A DNA stretch of 64,000 bases from Aedes albopictus (Eukaryota; Arthropoda; Insecta; Diptera; Culicidae): contig NC_085136.1 of assembly GCF_035046485.1 (NCBI RefSeq), positions 223,328,853 through 223,392,852 on the forward strand, written 5' to 3'. Numbering within the stretch: position 1 is the first letter of the stretch; each line of letters opens with the position of its first letter. The position numbers and the translations under genes were made by a program. Below are positions 47,000 to 59,376 of the stretch, in pieces. The notes beneath the pieces are model-generated. The model made no database searches. It had not been told where the DNA came from and saw nothing but the letters and a program-made list of their open reading frames with translations.

Positions 47000-49499
47000 C
47001 AGGACTCATTGTGTGAACGTTCAATCATAGTTGCCGCAATACACGTGAGCTAGGAACAACTTTTATCGTAATGGGCGACCTGCAGAGGCGCGTTTTCAGT
47101 TGGTGGCCGATCAACAAAAAAATGTGGTGGTTGACGATTATAATTATAAGGGCCGATTTTTCAACTTCAGCATAATAATTGTGCACAGCCCTCACTCCCC
47201 CTCCGGAAGCACTGATGATGACAAGGACGCATTTTACGCGCAGCTCGAACGCGAGTACGATCGCTGCCCAAGCCACGACGTCAAGATCATCATAGGAGAC
47301 CTAAACTCTCAGGTAGGCCAGGAGGAGGAATTCAGACCGGCGATTGGTAAGTTCAGTGCCCACCAGCAGACCAACGAAAACGGCCTACGACTCATTGATT
47401 TCGCCGCCTCCAAAAATATGGCCATAAGTAGCACCTTTTTCCAACACAGCCTTCCTTATCGTTACACCAGGAGATCATCACAGCAGGCGGAATCTCAAAT
47501 CAACCACGTTCTGATTGACGGGCGGCACATCTCTGACACTATTGACGTCAGGACCTATCGTGACGCCAAAATCGACTCCGACCACTATCTGGTGATGGTT
47601 AAACTGCACTCAAAACTTTCCGTCATCAACAATATACAGTACCGGCGACCGCCTCGGTACAACCAAGAGCGACTGAAACAACCGGATGTTGCCGCAGCAT
47701 ACGCACAGAGTCTCGAGGCCGCGTTGCCAGACGAAGGCGAGCTCGATGAGGCCAGGACTGCTACAGTACAGTAAAAGCAGCCATAAACGACGCATCCGAG
47801 AGCACCATCGGGTACGTGGAACGGAATTGACGAAGAGTGCAGAACGGTTTTGGAGGAGAAGAACGCAGCGCGGGCGGTACTGTTGCAGCAAGGGACCCAA
47901 CAGAACATGGAACGTTACAAACAGAAACGGAAACATCAGTCCTTCCTCTTACGGGAGAAAAAGCGCCGCTTGGAAGCAGCGGAGTGCGAAGAAATGGAAA
48001 TGAAACACGGAAGTTCTACCAAAAGCTCAACGCATCCCGCAACGGCTTCGTGCCGCGAGTCGAAATTTGCAGTGATAAGGACGGAGGCATCTTGACGTAC
48101 GGACGTGAGGTGATCGAAAGGTGGAAGCAGCACTTCGATAAGCATCTGAATGGCGTGAAGAACGTAGACACGGGATACCACGGCAACAGAGGAAACGACG
48201 ACGCCAGTGCAGCGGAGGACGGAAATGAACCAACTCTCACGTTGAAGGTAGTTAAGGATGCCGTTCACCAGCTCAAAACCATCAAAGCAGCTGAACTCAT
48301 CAAGATGGGCCCAGAAAAGTTGGCATCTGTCTGCATCGGTTGATAGTCAGGATCTGGGAAACCAAATAGCTACCGCAGGAGTGGAAGGAAGGGGTTTTCA
48401 CAAGAAAGGCGTCGCAATATGAGAACTTCAGAGCGATCACCATTTTGAATGCTGCCTACAAAGTGATATCCCAGATCATCTTCCGTCGTCAGTCACCTAA
48501 AAGGAACGAGTTCGTGGGTAGTTATCAAGCCGGCTTCATCGACGGCCGGTCGACAACGGACCAGATTTTCACCGTACGGCAAATCCTCCAGAAATGCCGT
48601 GAATACCAGGTTGCAACGCATCACCTGTCCATCGACTTCAAAGCGGCATACGACAGTTTTGACCGCACAGAGCTATGGTGAATCATGGACGAAAACGTCT
48701 TTCCTGGGAAGCTGACTAGACTGATTAAAGCAACGATGGGCGGTGTGCAAAACTGCGTAAGGGTTTCGGGTAAGCTATCCAGTTCATTCGAATCTCGCCG
48801 GGGACTGAGACAAGGTGATGGACTCTCATGCCTACTCTTCAACATCGTTCTGGAAGGTGTGATGTGACGAGCCGGGCTCAACAGCCGGGGAACGATTTTC
48901 ACAAAACCCGGTCAATTTGTGTGATTTGCGGACTACATGGACATTATCGCACGAACATTTGGAACGGTGGCAGAGCTTTACACCCGCCTAAAACGCGAAG
49001 CAGCAAAAGTCGGACTGGTGGTGAATGCCTCAAGAACAAAGTTCCTGCATGGAACCGAACACGACCGGGTTCACCTGGGTAGTATTGTGACGATAGACGG
49101 GGATACCTTCGAGGTGGAGGAGGAATTCGTCTACCTCGGATCCTTACTAATGGCAAACAACAATGCTAGCCGTGAAATACTAGGGCGCTTCATCAGTGGC
49201 AGTCGTGCCTACTATGGGCTCCACAAGAAGCTGCAATCTAAAAAAAATCACCCACGCTCCAAGTGCACCATGTACAAGACGCTAAAAAGATCGGTTGTCC
49301 TCTACGGACACGAGACATGGACCATGCTCGTGGAGGGCCTGCAACCACATTAAATTTTCAAGCGACTCTAAAGGCTAAGGGTGATTTCAGCAGTGTGCAG
49401 GAGAACGGTGTGTGGCGGATGAACCACGAGCTCGCTGCACTTTACGACGAATCTATCATCCAGTAAGTGTCCAAAACATGGAAGGATACGGCGGGCAGG
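47000..49499 (+). pseudogene. RTE-clade (JAM1-like) non-LTR element, degenerate
   Basis: Endonuclease at 47100-47774: FNFSIIIVHSP, FYAQLEREYDRC, IIGDLNSQVGQEEEF, NGLRLIDFAASKNM, INHVLIDGRH and KIDSDHYLVM, so the GD-N and SDH blocks are kept. Linker at 47837-48343: NMERYKQKRKHQ, then FYQKLNASRNGFVP in another frame. RT at 48420-49353: SYQAGFIDGRSTTDQIF, LSIDFKAAYDSFDR, GLRQGDGLSCLLFNIVLEG. The catalytic FADD reads FADY (48925-48936), and a stop precedes it. At least five frame breaks. Interrupted at 49499 by a 2.2 kb insertion; the 3' end is at 51742-51970. Confidence 0.92.
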
Positions 49500-51741
49500 T
49501 ATCAGGTATCAGAAGGCCGGCTCCAGAGGCACGTTATCCTCCATTCGGGACATTTGTGCTATCGCCATAAATATAAGCCTATTTCATCATTCACCTGAGG
49601 GAGAATGGGACAAAGGATGGGAATTGGGAAAGGGAAAGGTGATGAAATAGGAAGGGGTGCCCTAGAAGAGGGAATTAATGCATAAGCGCAACGAGAGCTC
49701 ATAGCCCATACCACAATGGGGTTAATCAGTGCCCTGAAAAGGACACGGTAAAACGCATAAGCGTAAAGAGAGCCTATAGCTCATTGGAGGTAGCTTGTGA
49801 CGTCATGCGACTTTCAATATGACATTGAAAGGCACGTCATCAAAACCATCCTCAATATTCAAGAAATCACCCAAGCAAAAACCACGTTTGAGCGGGTGCT
49901 TTCTCGAAAACGTATACAACTTTGTGTAGAACAGTCACTGTGGACATTCCAAATTGGGAGGCATGTGAGTTCACATGAACGGGCATGTTAGACAGACGAA
50001 CACCACAGATGTGATAACCGACAATGCGTTTCAAGCGTCTCAGAAAGAACGAGGTAACCAGATAAATCTGGAACTTATTCCTTCTTTGCACAACGCACGC
50101 ACCCTTTCGAGACAAAACTACAAAAGTTCAAAACATGTTTGAAAAACTAAAATCGACAAAGCCCCATTTGCTCCAGGAGATTTGAAGTAAGCAGAGCTTT
50201 TTAGTGCTCACTTAATCGATTCTATAGCTACAATCCTTGGGGCAGAAGCTAAAGATTCGTAGCTATACAAAAGACTGGTTTATCCGAAGATATTTAGAAC
50301 TTGAACAGCTCCGAGTTCCATTCAGGAATACCTCTTGCGGACCAGACCGCAGAGGGCAAGCTTCTTCCGAAGCAATAGCTATGGTATACCACAATGAAGG
50401 GCATTGTAGTAACAAAACCACAAAGAAACGCTTTTGGAGTAGCAATGGAAGCGAGTTGTCCATAAAATGTGGTCGCAACCAATTATTACAGGTTTCCTAG
50501 TTTGTTAAGCATGGACGCCTGAATTCGCAAAGTTTGCGAAGGAACATTCAAAAGTGCAAAGAAGGCCAAATGGAGACTCCTTATCTGACACATGTCAATC
50601 AGTCAACTCATGACAAATTCTGCTCATGCAGAGTTGGGTTAGGTGCAATTCTATGTTAAGTTATTCATGAACTGTACTACCTAAATATTCCATCAAACTG
50701 AAGCATCTCAAATTAATGTTTGTGCTACTTCAGATGATGTTATAATCATTGTAGCAATACTGCCAAATACCAGCGAAAAGATGCTGAATACAAGAGCTTG
50801 CTTGAAGGCATCCATAAGAAAAGGTTGAGCCATACTGTTAACGTTATTCTAAGATATAGCATGCTCGAGGCACGACACTTCATTTATAATGGAAGGAGCA
50901 AAACTGGGTTCACAAGGTAACCTATACAGAAGTTACCCAACGAAAATGAACTTTTTGAAGTAGACCCTTTTGGGCTGAACACGCTTCTTACGCTGAAAAT
51001 TGATCTGAGGTTTCCTAGCCGTAGCCACTACCCAAACTAGACAGGATTACACAAGGAAACATCAACAACGAACCAAATCGGTATCAATTGAAAAACGCCA
51101 ATGGCGAAAACGCATTAAGCGAACCCATATAGGTAGTAATGTAAGCTAATTAAGGACAAACGTCTTGAAATCCCGCTTCAACAGTGCATCAGAACTTCAG
51201 ATGCACAAATCTCAAGAAGCAAGCTTCAAACAACAGTGCATTTTATTATTCTGTTCTTGCTCACTTGTAATAAGCTTAAAATGAGAAGCTCAGGTCCGCT
51301 GGTTTTGTTTACGAAGAGATTTGTGCCCTCAAAACCGTGAGTGTGTGCCAAAGTCGGCCATTGTGGTGGCCATGTTGGGATTCTAACAAGTCTGTCCTTA
51401 ACAACATTTGAATAACCCCGCCCTTATTTAGCCTCGGTTAGTGCAGTAAGGGCGTAATCCTGTGGAGGACGCCCTTATTCTCCATAGGCTCCGTTTGTGG
51501 TTAGGTTTTTATTAGAACCCCCTAACCATTCATTCTTTGGCACGGTAAGCATAAAGCCGCATAACACCATGAATTAGAGGTCACCTGTTTGGTGGACTCT
51601 TACCACTGGATCAGGCAATCCGTAGTGTTATTCTTAGCCAATTGAGACAACCGCTACCGACACTACACAGCTATCTAGGCTGATCGGGAAAAGAAGTTAA
51701 CATTGATGGTCAACTTCCAAACGAGCCCGAACAGCCGGTAA
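49500..51741 (-). mobile_element. 2.2 kb retroposon inserted in the RTE copy
   Basis: AAGGATACGGCGGGCAGG (49482-49499) is repeated as AAGGATATGGCGGGCAGG (51742-51759), and the RTE sequence continues across. So 49500-51741 is an insertion with an 18 bp target-site duplication, one mismatch. Its left end, read on the minus strand, is CTGATACCTGATAC after CTTCTGATACC, a TGATACC-type tail, so the 3' end lies at 49500 and the element is on the minus strand. Inside I find no domain I can name; minus frames near 49867-50115 and 50263-50482 are open for 70-80 codons only. Confidence 0.75.
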
Positions 51742-51970
51742 AAGGATATGGCGGGCAGGGCATGTTGCAAGAATGCTGGACAACAATCCTGCAAAGTTAG
51801 TGTTTGCTACTGATCCGGGGCAGACCAGGTGAAGAGTCATCGGGCGAGCATTGAGCGTGATCGACGATGGTGAGCGGCAGCTATGAACCGAGCGTTGTAC
51901 GGTACTATTATTGATTATGTCTTATCTTAATTGTGATGTTAAGCAGATAAATGTATGTGTGTATTAGATT
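51742..51970 (+). pseudogene. RTE-clade 3' end
   Basis: After GGCGGGCAGGGCATG the frame reads AGHVARMLDNNPAKLVF, the usual RTE C-terminus, then a short UTR with GAACCGAGCGTTGTACGGTA and an ATGTATGTGTGTA tail. It continues the copy that starts at 47000. Confidence 0.85.
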
Positions 51971-54179
51971 GGGTCCATATAGCTGAGGGTATTAAGCATA
52001 GCTACTGGTTTCGCTAACGGGGTTAACCTTTAAGTGGCCGACAGGGTACCCGGGTACCCGGGTAGCGAGTGCGCATTCAAAAAGCACGGTGTGGAAAAAA
52101 GGAAAAAGTTTAAATAAATAAAAGAAAATCGGGTTAAGTACGGTTCCTTTGAATTCCACTAAGAATTTGCATCCTTTGACAGATACGTATTTCGACCTCA
52201 ACTGTAAGGTCGTCTTCAGTGTCTTGTACTTGACTCGAAAAAGTTTGTCGGGCACATAACGGTTAAAATCGTGATAAACCATAAATTAATTTTCCATACA
52301 TTTCTACTTGAGATATTTTGCATAAACAAACCTGACAGAGGCTGCAGATCTGCATGGGTATTCCAGCTTATTTTTAGTTTTTTAATCAATTTTCATACCA
52401 TTCCTCGACACGAGGAAGCGCAAAAACCCGGTGCCCGGAGCTTCACCAGGCTGTCAATTGGTCCATTAGGTGGTCGTGCGTGTGGGGATGGATTATCAGC
52501 AACGGTGCCAACAACTACGGTCATCGGTTCTATGGAGTAGGTATGTTGTACAACGTTCGTACATATTCACTTTGTAGCTACAAAAAAAAAAAAAAAGAAA
52601 ATCAAACGCTTGCACAGGCACGACACTGCACTGACTGGTTGGTTACCTACCCGCGTCTGTCTAGTCTCCGATATTGTATTAACCATCGTTGGGGTATCGA
52701 CGTTCGGTGTAGCGTCTATCGATTGCATCCGACCGGATGGATGGTTGGTTGCACGTAGTGGTGCGGCTGTTGGGCCCCGGCGGCACCAATGTGTTGTGTT
52801 CAAAGTCCTGGAAAGTGCTTCGTAATTTGATTAAAAACTAGAAAATGAAAAGATAATTGCTTTGTTTGATAGGTTGTAGCTGAGAAGACGACGAGTTTAC
52901 TGGGACATCGATGTTACTAGCGAGAGCAGTTGCTGCCAGTACTAAGGGGGGCGTCAGTCACTATGGGAAATATACGCACAAGGAAGTGATCAAAATTGCT
53001 TTTATAAATAAAAAAAGAAACTGAAATTGATATTTCAGAAACTTCTACCCAAGCATATTAGAATGAACATGAACTTCAGGATCTATCAGAAATCAAACCC
53101 AGACAGTCTTAACATGGTTTTAACCACCAGCACCCCCATAGTGTCAATGTGGTCTAGTGGGGTCTCGCACTTCATTGGACATTTCGCAGACGACTTGCGT
53201 AGAAGAGTGCCAGCCAGGCTGCATTAGGAGCGTACACTTCCAGTGGCGAAGACTTTCAATTTTCTCTGTAAATCATTTTTATCGAGTTTGCCAGCGTGGT
53301 TTTTTTCCTCCGTTCGGGGCTGGCAAGGGCCGGCCAATCAACTGCTTTACGATGAGTGGGGCAGTGCAGCTGGGGCTCCCCACAGAGGGTAGATTGGGTT
53401 CAGCAGGACCAGGAGCGTGTCATTAATTTTCCGATTAGTTTCGCGTCGTTAGGCTTTCAACGGACGATGCAGATCCGGGGCGATAAGTGTAACAAAAAAA
53501 AAAAGGAAAGCTGGGAAACAACTGATGGGCTTTGTGAGTGTGGCCTGCTTTTAACCTTTTTCCAGCGTTTGACTGTCGTGAGGGTAAGTCGTAATGCGGG
53601 AAGGTTATTTTTTGCGTTCTGAAAGCCGTAATGTCTCGTTAGTTCTCCACCATCAAGAACAGAAAAGCTAGGCAAATTGACGGATGGCATGAAATATTCA
53701 GAAATGGAGATGGATCTTACCAACGAAGCCTGGAACAGTCGGATGGGAAAAAGTTTTTCACGTGTCGGCTTGCGTGATGGGGGTTGTACCGAGTTTGACA
53801 AATTGTGTTGACTGTTTTTATGTTATTCCAACTCCATATTCAAAACGTGTGGTGCACACTGTACATATGGTGGGAATAAATTATTCTCGAATAATTACGC
53901 AAAATTTCACGTTTCAATTTCACTTCCCTTACGATTGTCTCTGTTTCTCAATTTAAAACTTTCTTCTCAATCGTACAGTCAAATCACAATTTTTGACTAT
54001 CCTATGCATCATAGTGTCCGGTAGAAGGTGTATAGGCAAACGAATTTAGGTTTTGCCCGAAATAGACGTAAACTTGAGGAAAATATAATTCAACGAACAA
54101 TTATTCAATATTTTATTTTAAGGAAATTGTAGTTCTCTTGCAACATTTTTTTACATTATTTGAAAGCTAATTTGGGCGA
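51971..54179. other. No supported gene
   Basis: 52175-52250 carries CAGATACGTATTTCGACCTC and its partial inverse AAGGTCGTC, a block I remember as widely repeated in mosquitoes. 52500-53620 is of balanced composition with overlapping frames that lack domains. The poly-A run at 52581 and the CGGCCAATC word at about 53333 give no clear gene structure. Host UTR or intron is possible. Confidence 0.4.
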
Positions 54180-56510
54180 AAAGAGGAATTCTTGGAGGAA
54201 TTCCTAGGGGAATTCCTGGAGGAAATCCCAGAGGAATTCCTGGATGAATTTCCAGAGGAAATCCTGAAGGAATATTGAGAGGAATTCCTGAAGGAATATC
54301 GAGAGGAATTCCTGAAGGAAATTCCAGAGGAATTCCTGAAGGAAATTCCAGAGGAATTCCAGAAGAATTCCTGGCGGAATTTTCAGAGAAATTCCTGGAG
54401 AAATTTCCAGATGAGTTCCTGAAGAAATTCCCAGAGGAATTCCAGGAAGAATTTCCAGAGGAATTCCAAGGAGTTCCCTCTGGGAAATTCTTCCAAGAGT
54501 TTTATTTGGGTATTCTTCCAGAGTTTCCTTGGGGGAATTTCCTCTTCCGGAGTTTTTTATAGGGAGTTCTTACAGGAGTTTCCATAGGGGAATCCTTTCA
54601 GGAAGAAATTCCAGGGGGAACTTCTGGAGGAATCCCCAGAGGGAATTCTTGCAGAAATTCGCGGAGGAATTTTATGAATAACTCCTGATAAATGAAAGAC
54701 TCCAGAAAATATCCCCAAAAGAAACTCCTGTAGGAATTCCCAAAATCCTGTAGATTCTCTAAAAGAGTTTCTGAAGAAATCCTAAAAAGGAATTCCAGGA
54801 GAAGTCCCTAGAGGAAACCCATGGCGAAACCTCCAGAGAGAACTACTGGAGAAATCTCCAATAAAATCATCTTAAGGAATCTTCAGATCGAACACCTGGA
54901 GGAATCCCCAGAGGGACCCTAGAAGAATTCTCATGAGGGGATTGCTTGAGGAAACCTCTGATGGTACTTTTGAAGGAATTCCCAAAATTTTAAGAGGGAA
55001 CTCTTGGAAGAGTTTCTCATAGGGCACTCCTGGAGAAATTTACCAGTGGAAGCTCTTAAAGAATTCTTCAAAGAACTTTTGTAGCAATTCTGGAGCTAAG
55101 GAACCAGAAAAAACTCCTGCAGGGATTACACAAAGAGAACACTGGAGAAATTAACCAGAGGGAACACCAGTAGGATTCCCAGGATCCCCCTAGGAGGATC
55201 CCCAAAGAAAAACTACTGGTGAAATCCTCAGAGGGAACACCTGGAGAAAATCCTCAATTAAAACTCCTGGATAAATTCCGCAGTAAGAGTTCCTGTAGAA
55301 ATTCCCCAGAGAGAATATTTAGAGAAATACCCAGCAGAAATGTCTGAAGGAATCTGCAGATGAAACCCCTGAAGCAATCCCCAGAAGGAGGAATTGCCAG
55401 AAAAAACCTACTTGGGGATTAAAAAGGAACTTTGGAATTCCTCAAGGAACTCGCTCTGAGAACTCCTCAAGCAGTTCCCTCTAAGGATTTCTTCAGTAAT
55501 TTCCTTTTGGGAATTCCTCCAAAAGTTCCAGCTTGTAATTTCTCCACGAGTTTCCTCAGAAGTTTTCCTCCAGGAGTTCTACTAACGAATCCTTCAGAAG
55601 TTTCTTCTGATAAATTTCTGCAGTAGTTCTATCTAGGTATCCTCCAGGAGTTTCCTCTGATAAATTCCTGCAGGAGTTACCTCTAGGGAATTACCGCAGG
55701 AATTCCCTCTGTGAGTTTCTCCTACAACCTCCTCTAGGGAATCCCTGCAGGAATTTCCTCTGATGATTTCTTCCAGAAGTTCCCAATAGGAAATACCTCT
55801 AGGAGTTCAAACTGGGGAATCGCCAAAGAAGTTCTCTTTGGGGAATTCCTCCTCGAGTTCCCTCAAGGAATTTCCCAAGCAGTTCGCTATGGGGATTTAC
55901 TCGAGTTCCTTCTGGGTACAAACACCTGAAGGATTTTTCAGATGAAACTCCATGAGGAACTCCCAGACGGAACTCCTGGTGGAATCTCCAGAGAAAATTG
56001 TTTGAGGAATTCACAAAGGGCACATCTGGAGGATTGCCCGATGAACCTCCTGGAAGAATTTCCACAGGGAACACCTGGAGGAATTCCCAGAGGAAAATCC
56101 TGAAAGAATTTCCCAGGGAAAGCTCCTGGAGGTATTTCCTTATGGAATTCCTGGAGGTATTCTCAGATAAAAATCTGGACGAATATCCAGTGGGAATGGT
56201 ACACTCCAGAAAGAACTCCTGGAGAAATTTCCCATAGTAACCTGATGGAGGAATTCACTGATGAAACTCCTGAAGTATTTCTAGATGGAATTCCTGGAGT
56301 AATCTCCAGAGGGAACTGGTATTAGGCTTCCAGTTTTTACAGAACTGCTGTAGGTTTCTCAGATGGAACTCTTGTAGGATATTCCCAGAGAACTGCTTGA
56401 GGAATCGCCAACGCCAGGGAACTCCAGGATAAATTCTTCTGTGGAGGATTTTATCTTCCTGGAGAAATCTCCAGAGGGAACTTCTAAAAGAATCCACAGA
56501 AGAATTCACA
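54180..56510. repeat. 24 bp-based GGAATTCCTGAAGG satellite
   Basis: At 54255-54360 the unit GAGGAATTCCTGAAGGAAAT repeats with a clear 24 bp period, seen as RGIPEGNS repeats in one frame. Outward it decays into mixed GGAGGAATCC and CCAGAGGGAA words through 56510. Frames of 60-95 codons are repeat translations. Confidence 0.85.
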
Positions 56511-57323
56511 AATAAAATAAAAATGTAATTTTGAGTTTATTTTAATGCACATATTTGGAGCATCGATTTATACGCAAAATTGCATCACGTTTTAATTTTA
56601 CACGACTTGAAATAGTATGCAATATAAGTAAATTTAAACGACGTTGATTTTTACACGACCGCTCTCCGCTGTGTTGTTCCCACTCCGTTTGTTCCCATTG
56701 TCTGGATTTTCCCCGACAACGAAATCAACAGAATAAAACAGAAAACACATTCACATAAAATATACTTTCAATCATTTTATTTCTTGATAATTTCATTCTG
56801 ACATTTTTCACTATATTTCACAATAATGCTGGAAAACTGGTTTAAGGCTCCAAAAACTTTAAGCCGGCTCCCATTCTATCACGTTCAACCACCCGTAATC
56901 GTCATTAGCTGCTGCTGCTTGCATCTATCTTGCCTAGGTTCTTACCTGGAAAGTATCAGTTTTCAATTATCATATCATTGGACCGCAGCTGTATCGATCT
57001 TACCAACAGTGGAATGAGTTTTGGCTCTTATTCTCCAGTATTTTCTTAAACGATTAACTATTAAAACACTTAAGTACTGTTACAGAAAAAAATACCACGG
57101 TAAACTCTAGTTGTAAACAACTGCTCCAGGTGGCCATATTTGGTTTCGCCAATCTTATGCGCTGTAATTTTACACGATCAATGGAAAAATAAACGGTATT
57201 CAATGCAATTTTGTAGGCACTATTGAATAATACACTTTTCTATTTTCTATTCATTGTATCAAAACAACTGTAAAATTATGTTCTTTTTCATGCTCCAATT
57301 ATGTGCATTGATTTTAATTCATC
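56511..57323. other. AT-rich DNA with TTTTACACGA words
   Basis: No gene. TTTTACACGA occurs near 56596, 56650 and 57170 in the same orientation, possibly a remnant of a motif-repeat element. Confidence 0.4.
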
Positions 57324-57458
57324 ATATAGCCTTTCCAGTACACTAAGTGTACTGGAAAGGCTATATGTTCACTCCAAAAATGACTTTTTGATAGAAGGCC
57401 CGGAGTGTCGACTCACATATACCAATCAACTCAGCTCGACGAATTGAGGTGATGTCTG

Positions 57459-57507
57459 TGTGTATGTATGTGTGTGTGTATGTGTGTGTATGTGTGTGTG
57501 TATGTGT
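57459..57507. repeat. GTATGT/GT microsatellite
   Basis: Alternating GTGTGT and GTATGT, at the same place as in array copy 1. Confidence 0.9.
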
Positions 57508-59170
57508 ACAAAAAAACTCACATCACTTTTTGGCAGTAAACCTCAACCGATTTTAATGACCGACGGGTCATTCGACGCGGAATCTGGTCCCATTGTTTCC
57601 TATTGAAAATGGTTCGGATCGGTCCAGCCGTTCCAGAGTTATGGCCATTTAGGTGTTCCGGACCAGTACCCTTGGAAGGGGCCATACATAAAAATGTAAC
57701 AAACACATACATGCGACACATGAAACTGTGGCATTTTGGATAACCTGATGAACGTTTAGCAGGAAAACAGTCTCAGACCATATCTGAACCGGTAGTGTTC
57801 CGGAACCGGTTCCAGATGTCCCGCCGGAAGTGGTCAAATATAAAAGTGAACTAAAGCCATGCATGCGACACATCAAATTGCGGCAATTTCGATAACCTGA
57901 TGAAAAGTTAGTAAGAAAACAGTCTCAGACCATATCTGAACCGGTTGTGTTCCGGAACCGGTTCCGGATGTCCCGCCGGAAGTGGCCAAATATAAAAGTG
58001 AACCAAATCCGCATGCGACATATCAAAGCGCGACTTTTTTTTATAACCCAATGACAGGTTGGCATTAAAAAAGACTCAGACCATATCTGAACCGGTAGAG
58101 TTTCGGAACCGGTTCCGGATGACCCGCTGGGAGTGGTCAAATAAAAAAGTGATCCAAACCCATGCATGCGACACATCAAACTGCGGCAATTTCGATAACC
58201 TGATGAACAGTTAGCAAGAAAACAGTCCCAGACCATATCTGAACCGGTTGTGTTCCGCAACCGGCTCCGGCTGTCTTGCCGGAAGTGGCCAAATATTAAA
58301 GTGAACCAAATCCACGCATGTGACATATCAAAGCGCGGCTTTTGTGATAATGAAAGGTTGGCATAAAATAGACTCAGACCATATCTGAGCCAGTAATGTT
58401 GCGGAACCGGTTCCGGGAGTTCCGCCGGAAGTGATCGAATATAAAATTTGACATAGTTTTTACATGCGGCACATCAAATCACGGATTTTCCGACAACTTG
58501 ATGACCTTTTATGCAAAGACCACATTATGGACTGTCAGTAGTTCCGAAACTAGTTCCGGGTTTCCCTCCGAAAGCGGCTGAATATAAAATTGTACCAAAC
58601 CCATGCATGCGACATAGCAAAGCGCAAAAGCGCAAAATTTTAAATTTTAAATTTTTGGTAACCTAACACACCTAACCTAACCTAACAACACCTAAGAGAC
58701 TATCAGTAGTGTTCCACAACCGGTTCCGAGCAGAAAGTGAAAGCAAACTTATGCATGCGATTTAGGTATCACGGCTATTTAGGTAATATGATGAACAGTT
58801 GCAAAAAAAATAGACGCAAGCCATATCAGTGTGTTACGGAACCGATTCCGGTTGTCCCGCCAGAAATGGTCAAATGTAAAAGAGAACCAATACATGTAAC
58901 ATATCAATGACTTATTCAGTAACATGATAAACGATAGCCAACAAATAATCTCAGACCATATTTGGGAGAACCGGTAGTGTTCCAGAACTAGAGACGAGAC
59001 GAGTAGCCCACCGGAAGTGGTAATATATAGAAGGGAACTGAACCATAACGGCGTTTTTTTTTTATAATCTGATGTAAGGCCAACAAGAAAATAGTCTCAG
59101 GCCACATCTAGAACTTGTAATAATATTTCGGAATCGGTTGCGGCTGTTCCTGCGGAAGTGATTTAATAGA

Positions 59171-59376
59171 AGTCTCCAGTTAGTCTAGTGGTTAAGGCTT
59201 TGACCCCCTGAGCATAGTGTATCATTGTACTTGCCTCACAATATACAAGTTCATGCAATGGCAGGCAAAGAAAGCCCTACAATTAATAACTGTGGAAAAG
59301 TGCTCAAAGAACACTAAGTTGAAGCGAGGCAGGCCAAGTCCCAGTGGGGACGTCGAGCCATAAAGAAGAAGAAGAA
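59171..59376 (+). mobile_element. tRNA-derived SINE with a Feilai-type 3' half
   Basis: TAGTCTAGTGGTTAAGGC at 59181 is a clean A box; the B-box region (ACAAGTTCATGCAA) is eroded. The 3' half, AATAACTGTGGAA, GTGCTCAAAGAACACTAAG and CCCAGTGGGGACGT, matches the 3' half of the Feilai-like SINEs (minus-strand copies at 45291, 61140, 62511). The tail is AAGAAGAAGAAGAA. It lies inside the array element. Confidence 0.85.

Noticed and set aside
54275..54562. 95-codon frame with RGIPEGNS repeats
   Set aside because: It is the 24 bp satellite read in frame. It has no non-repeat part and no expression signal.
58660..58695. CCTAA-like run resembling insect telomere repeat
   Set aside because: Only a few imperfect ACCTA units. 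Flies and mosquitoes do not use TTAGG telomeres, and the stretch lies inside the array element.
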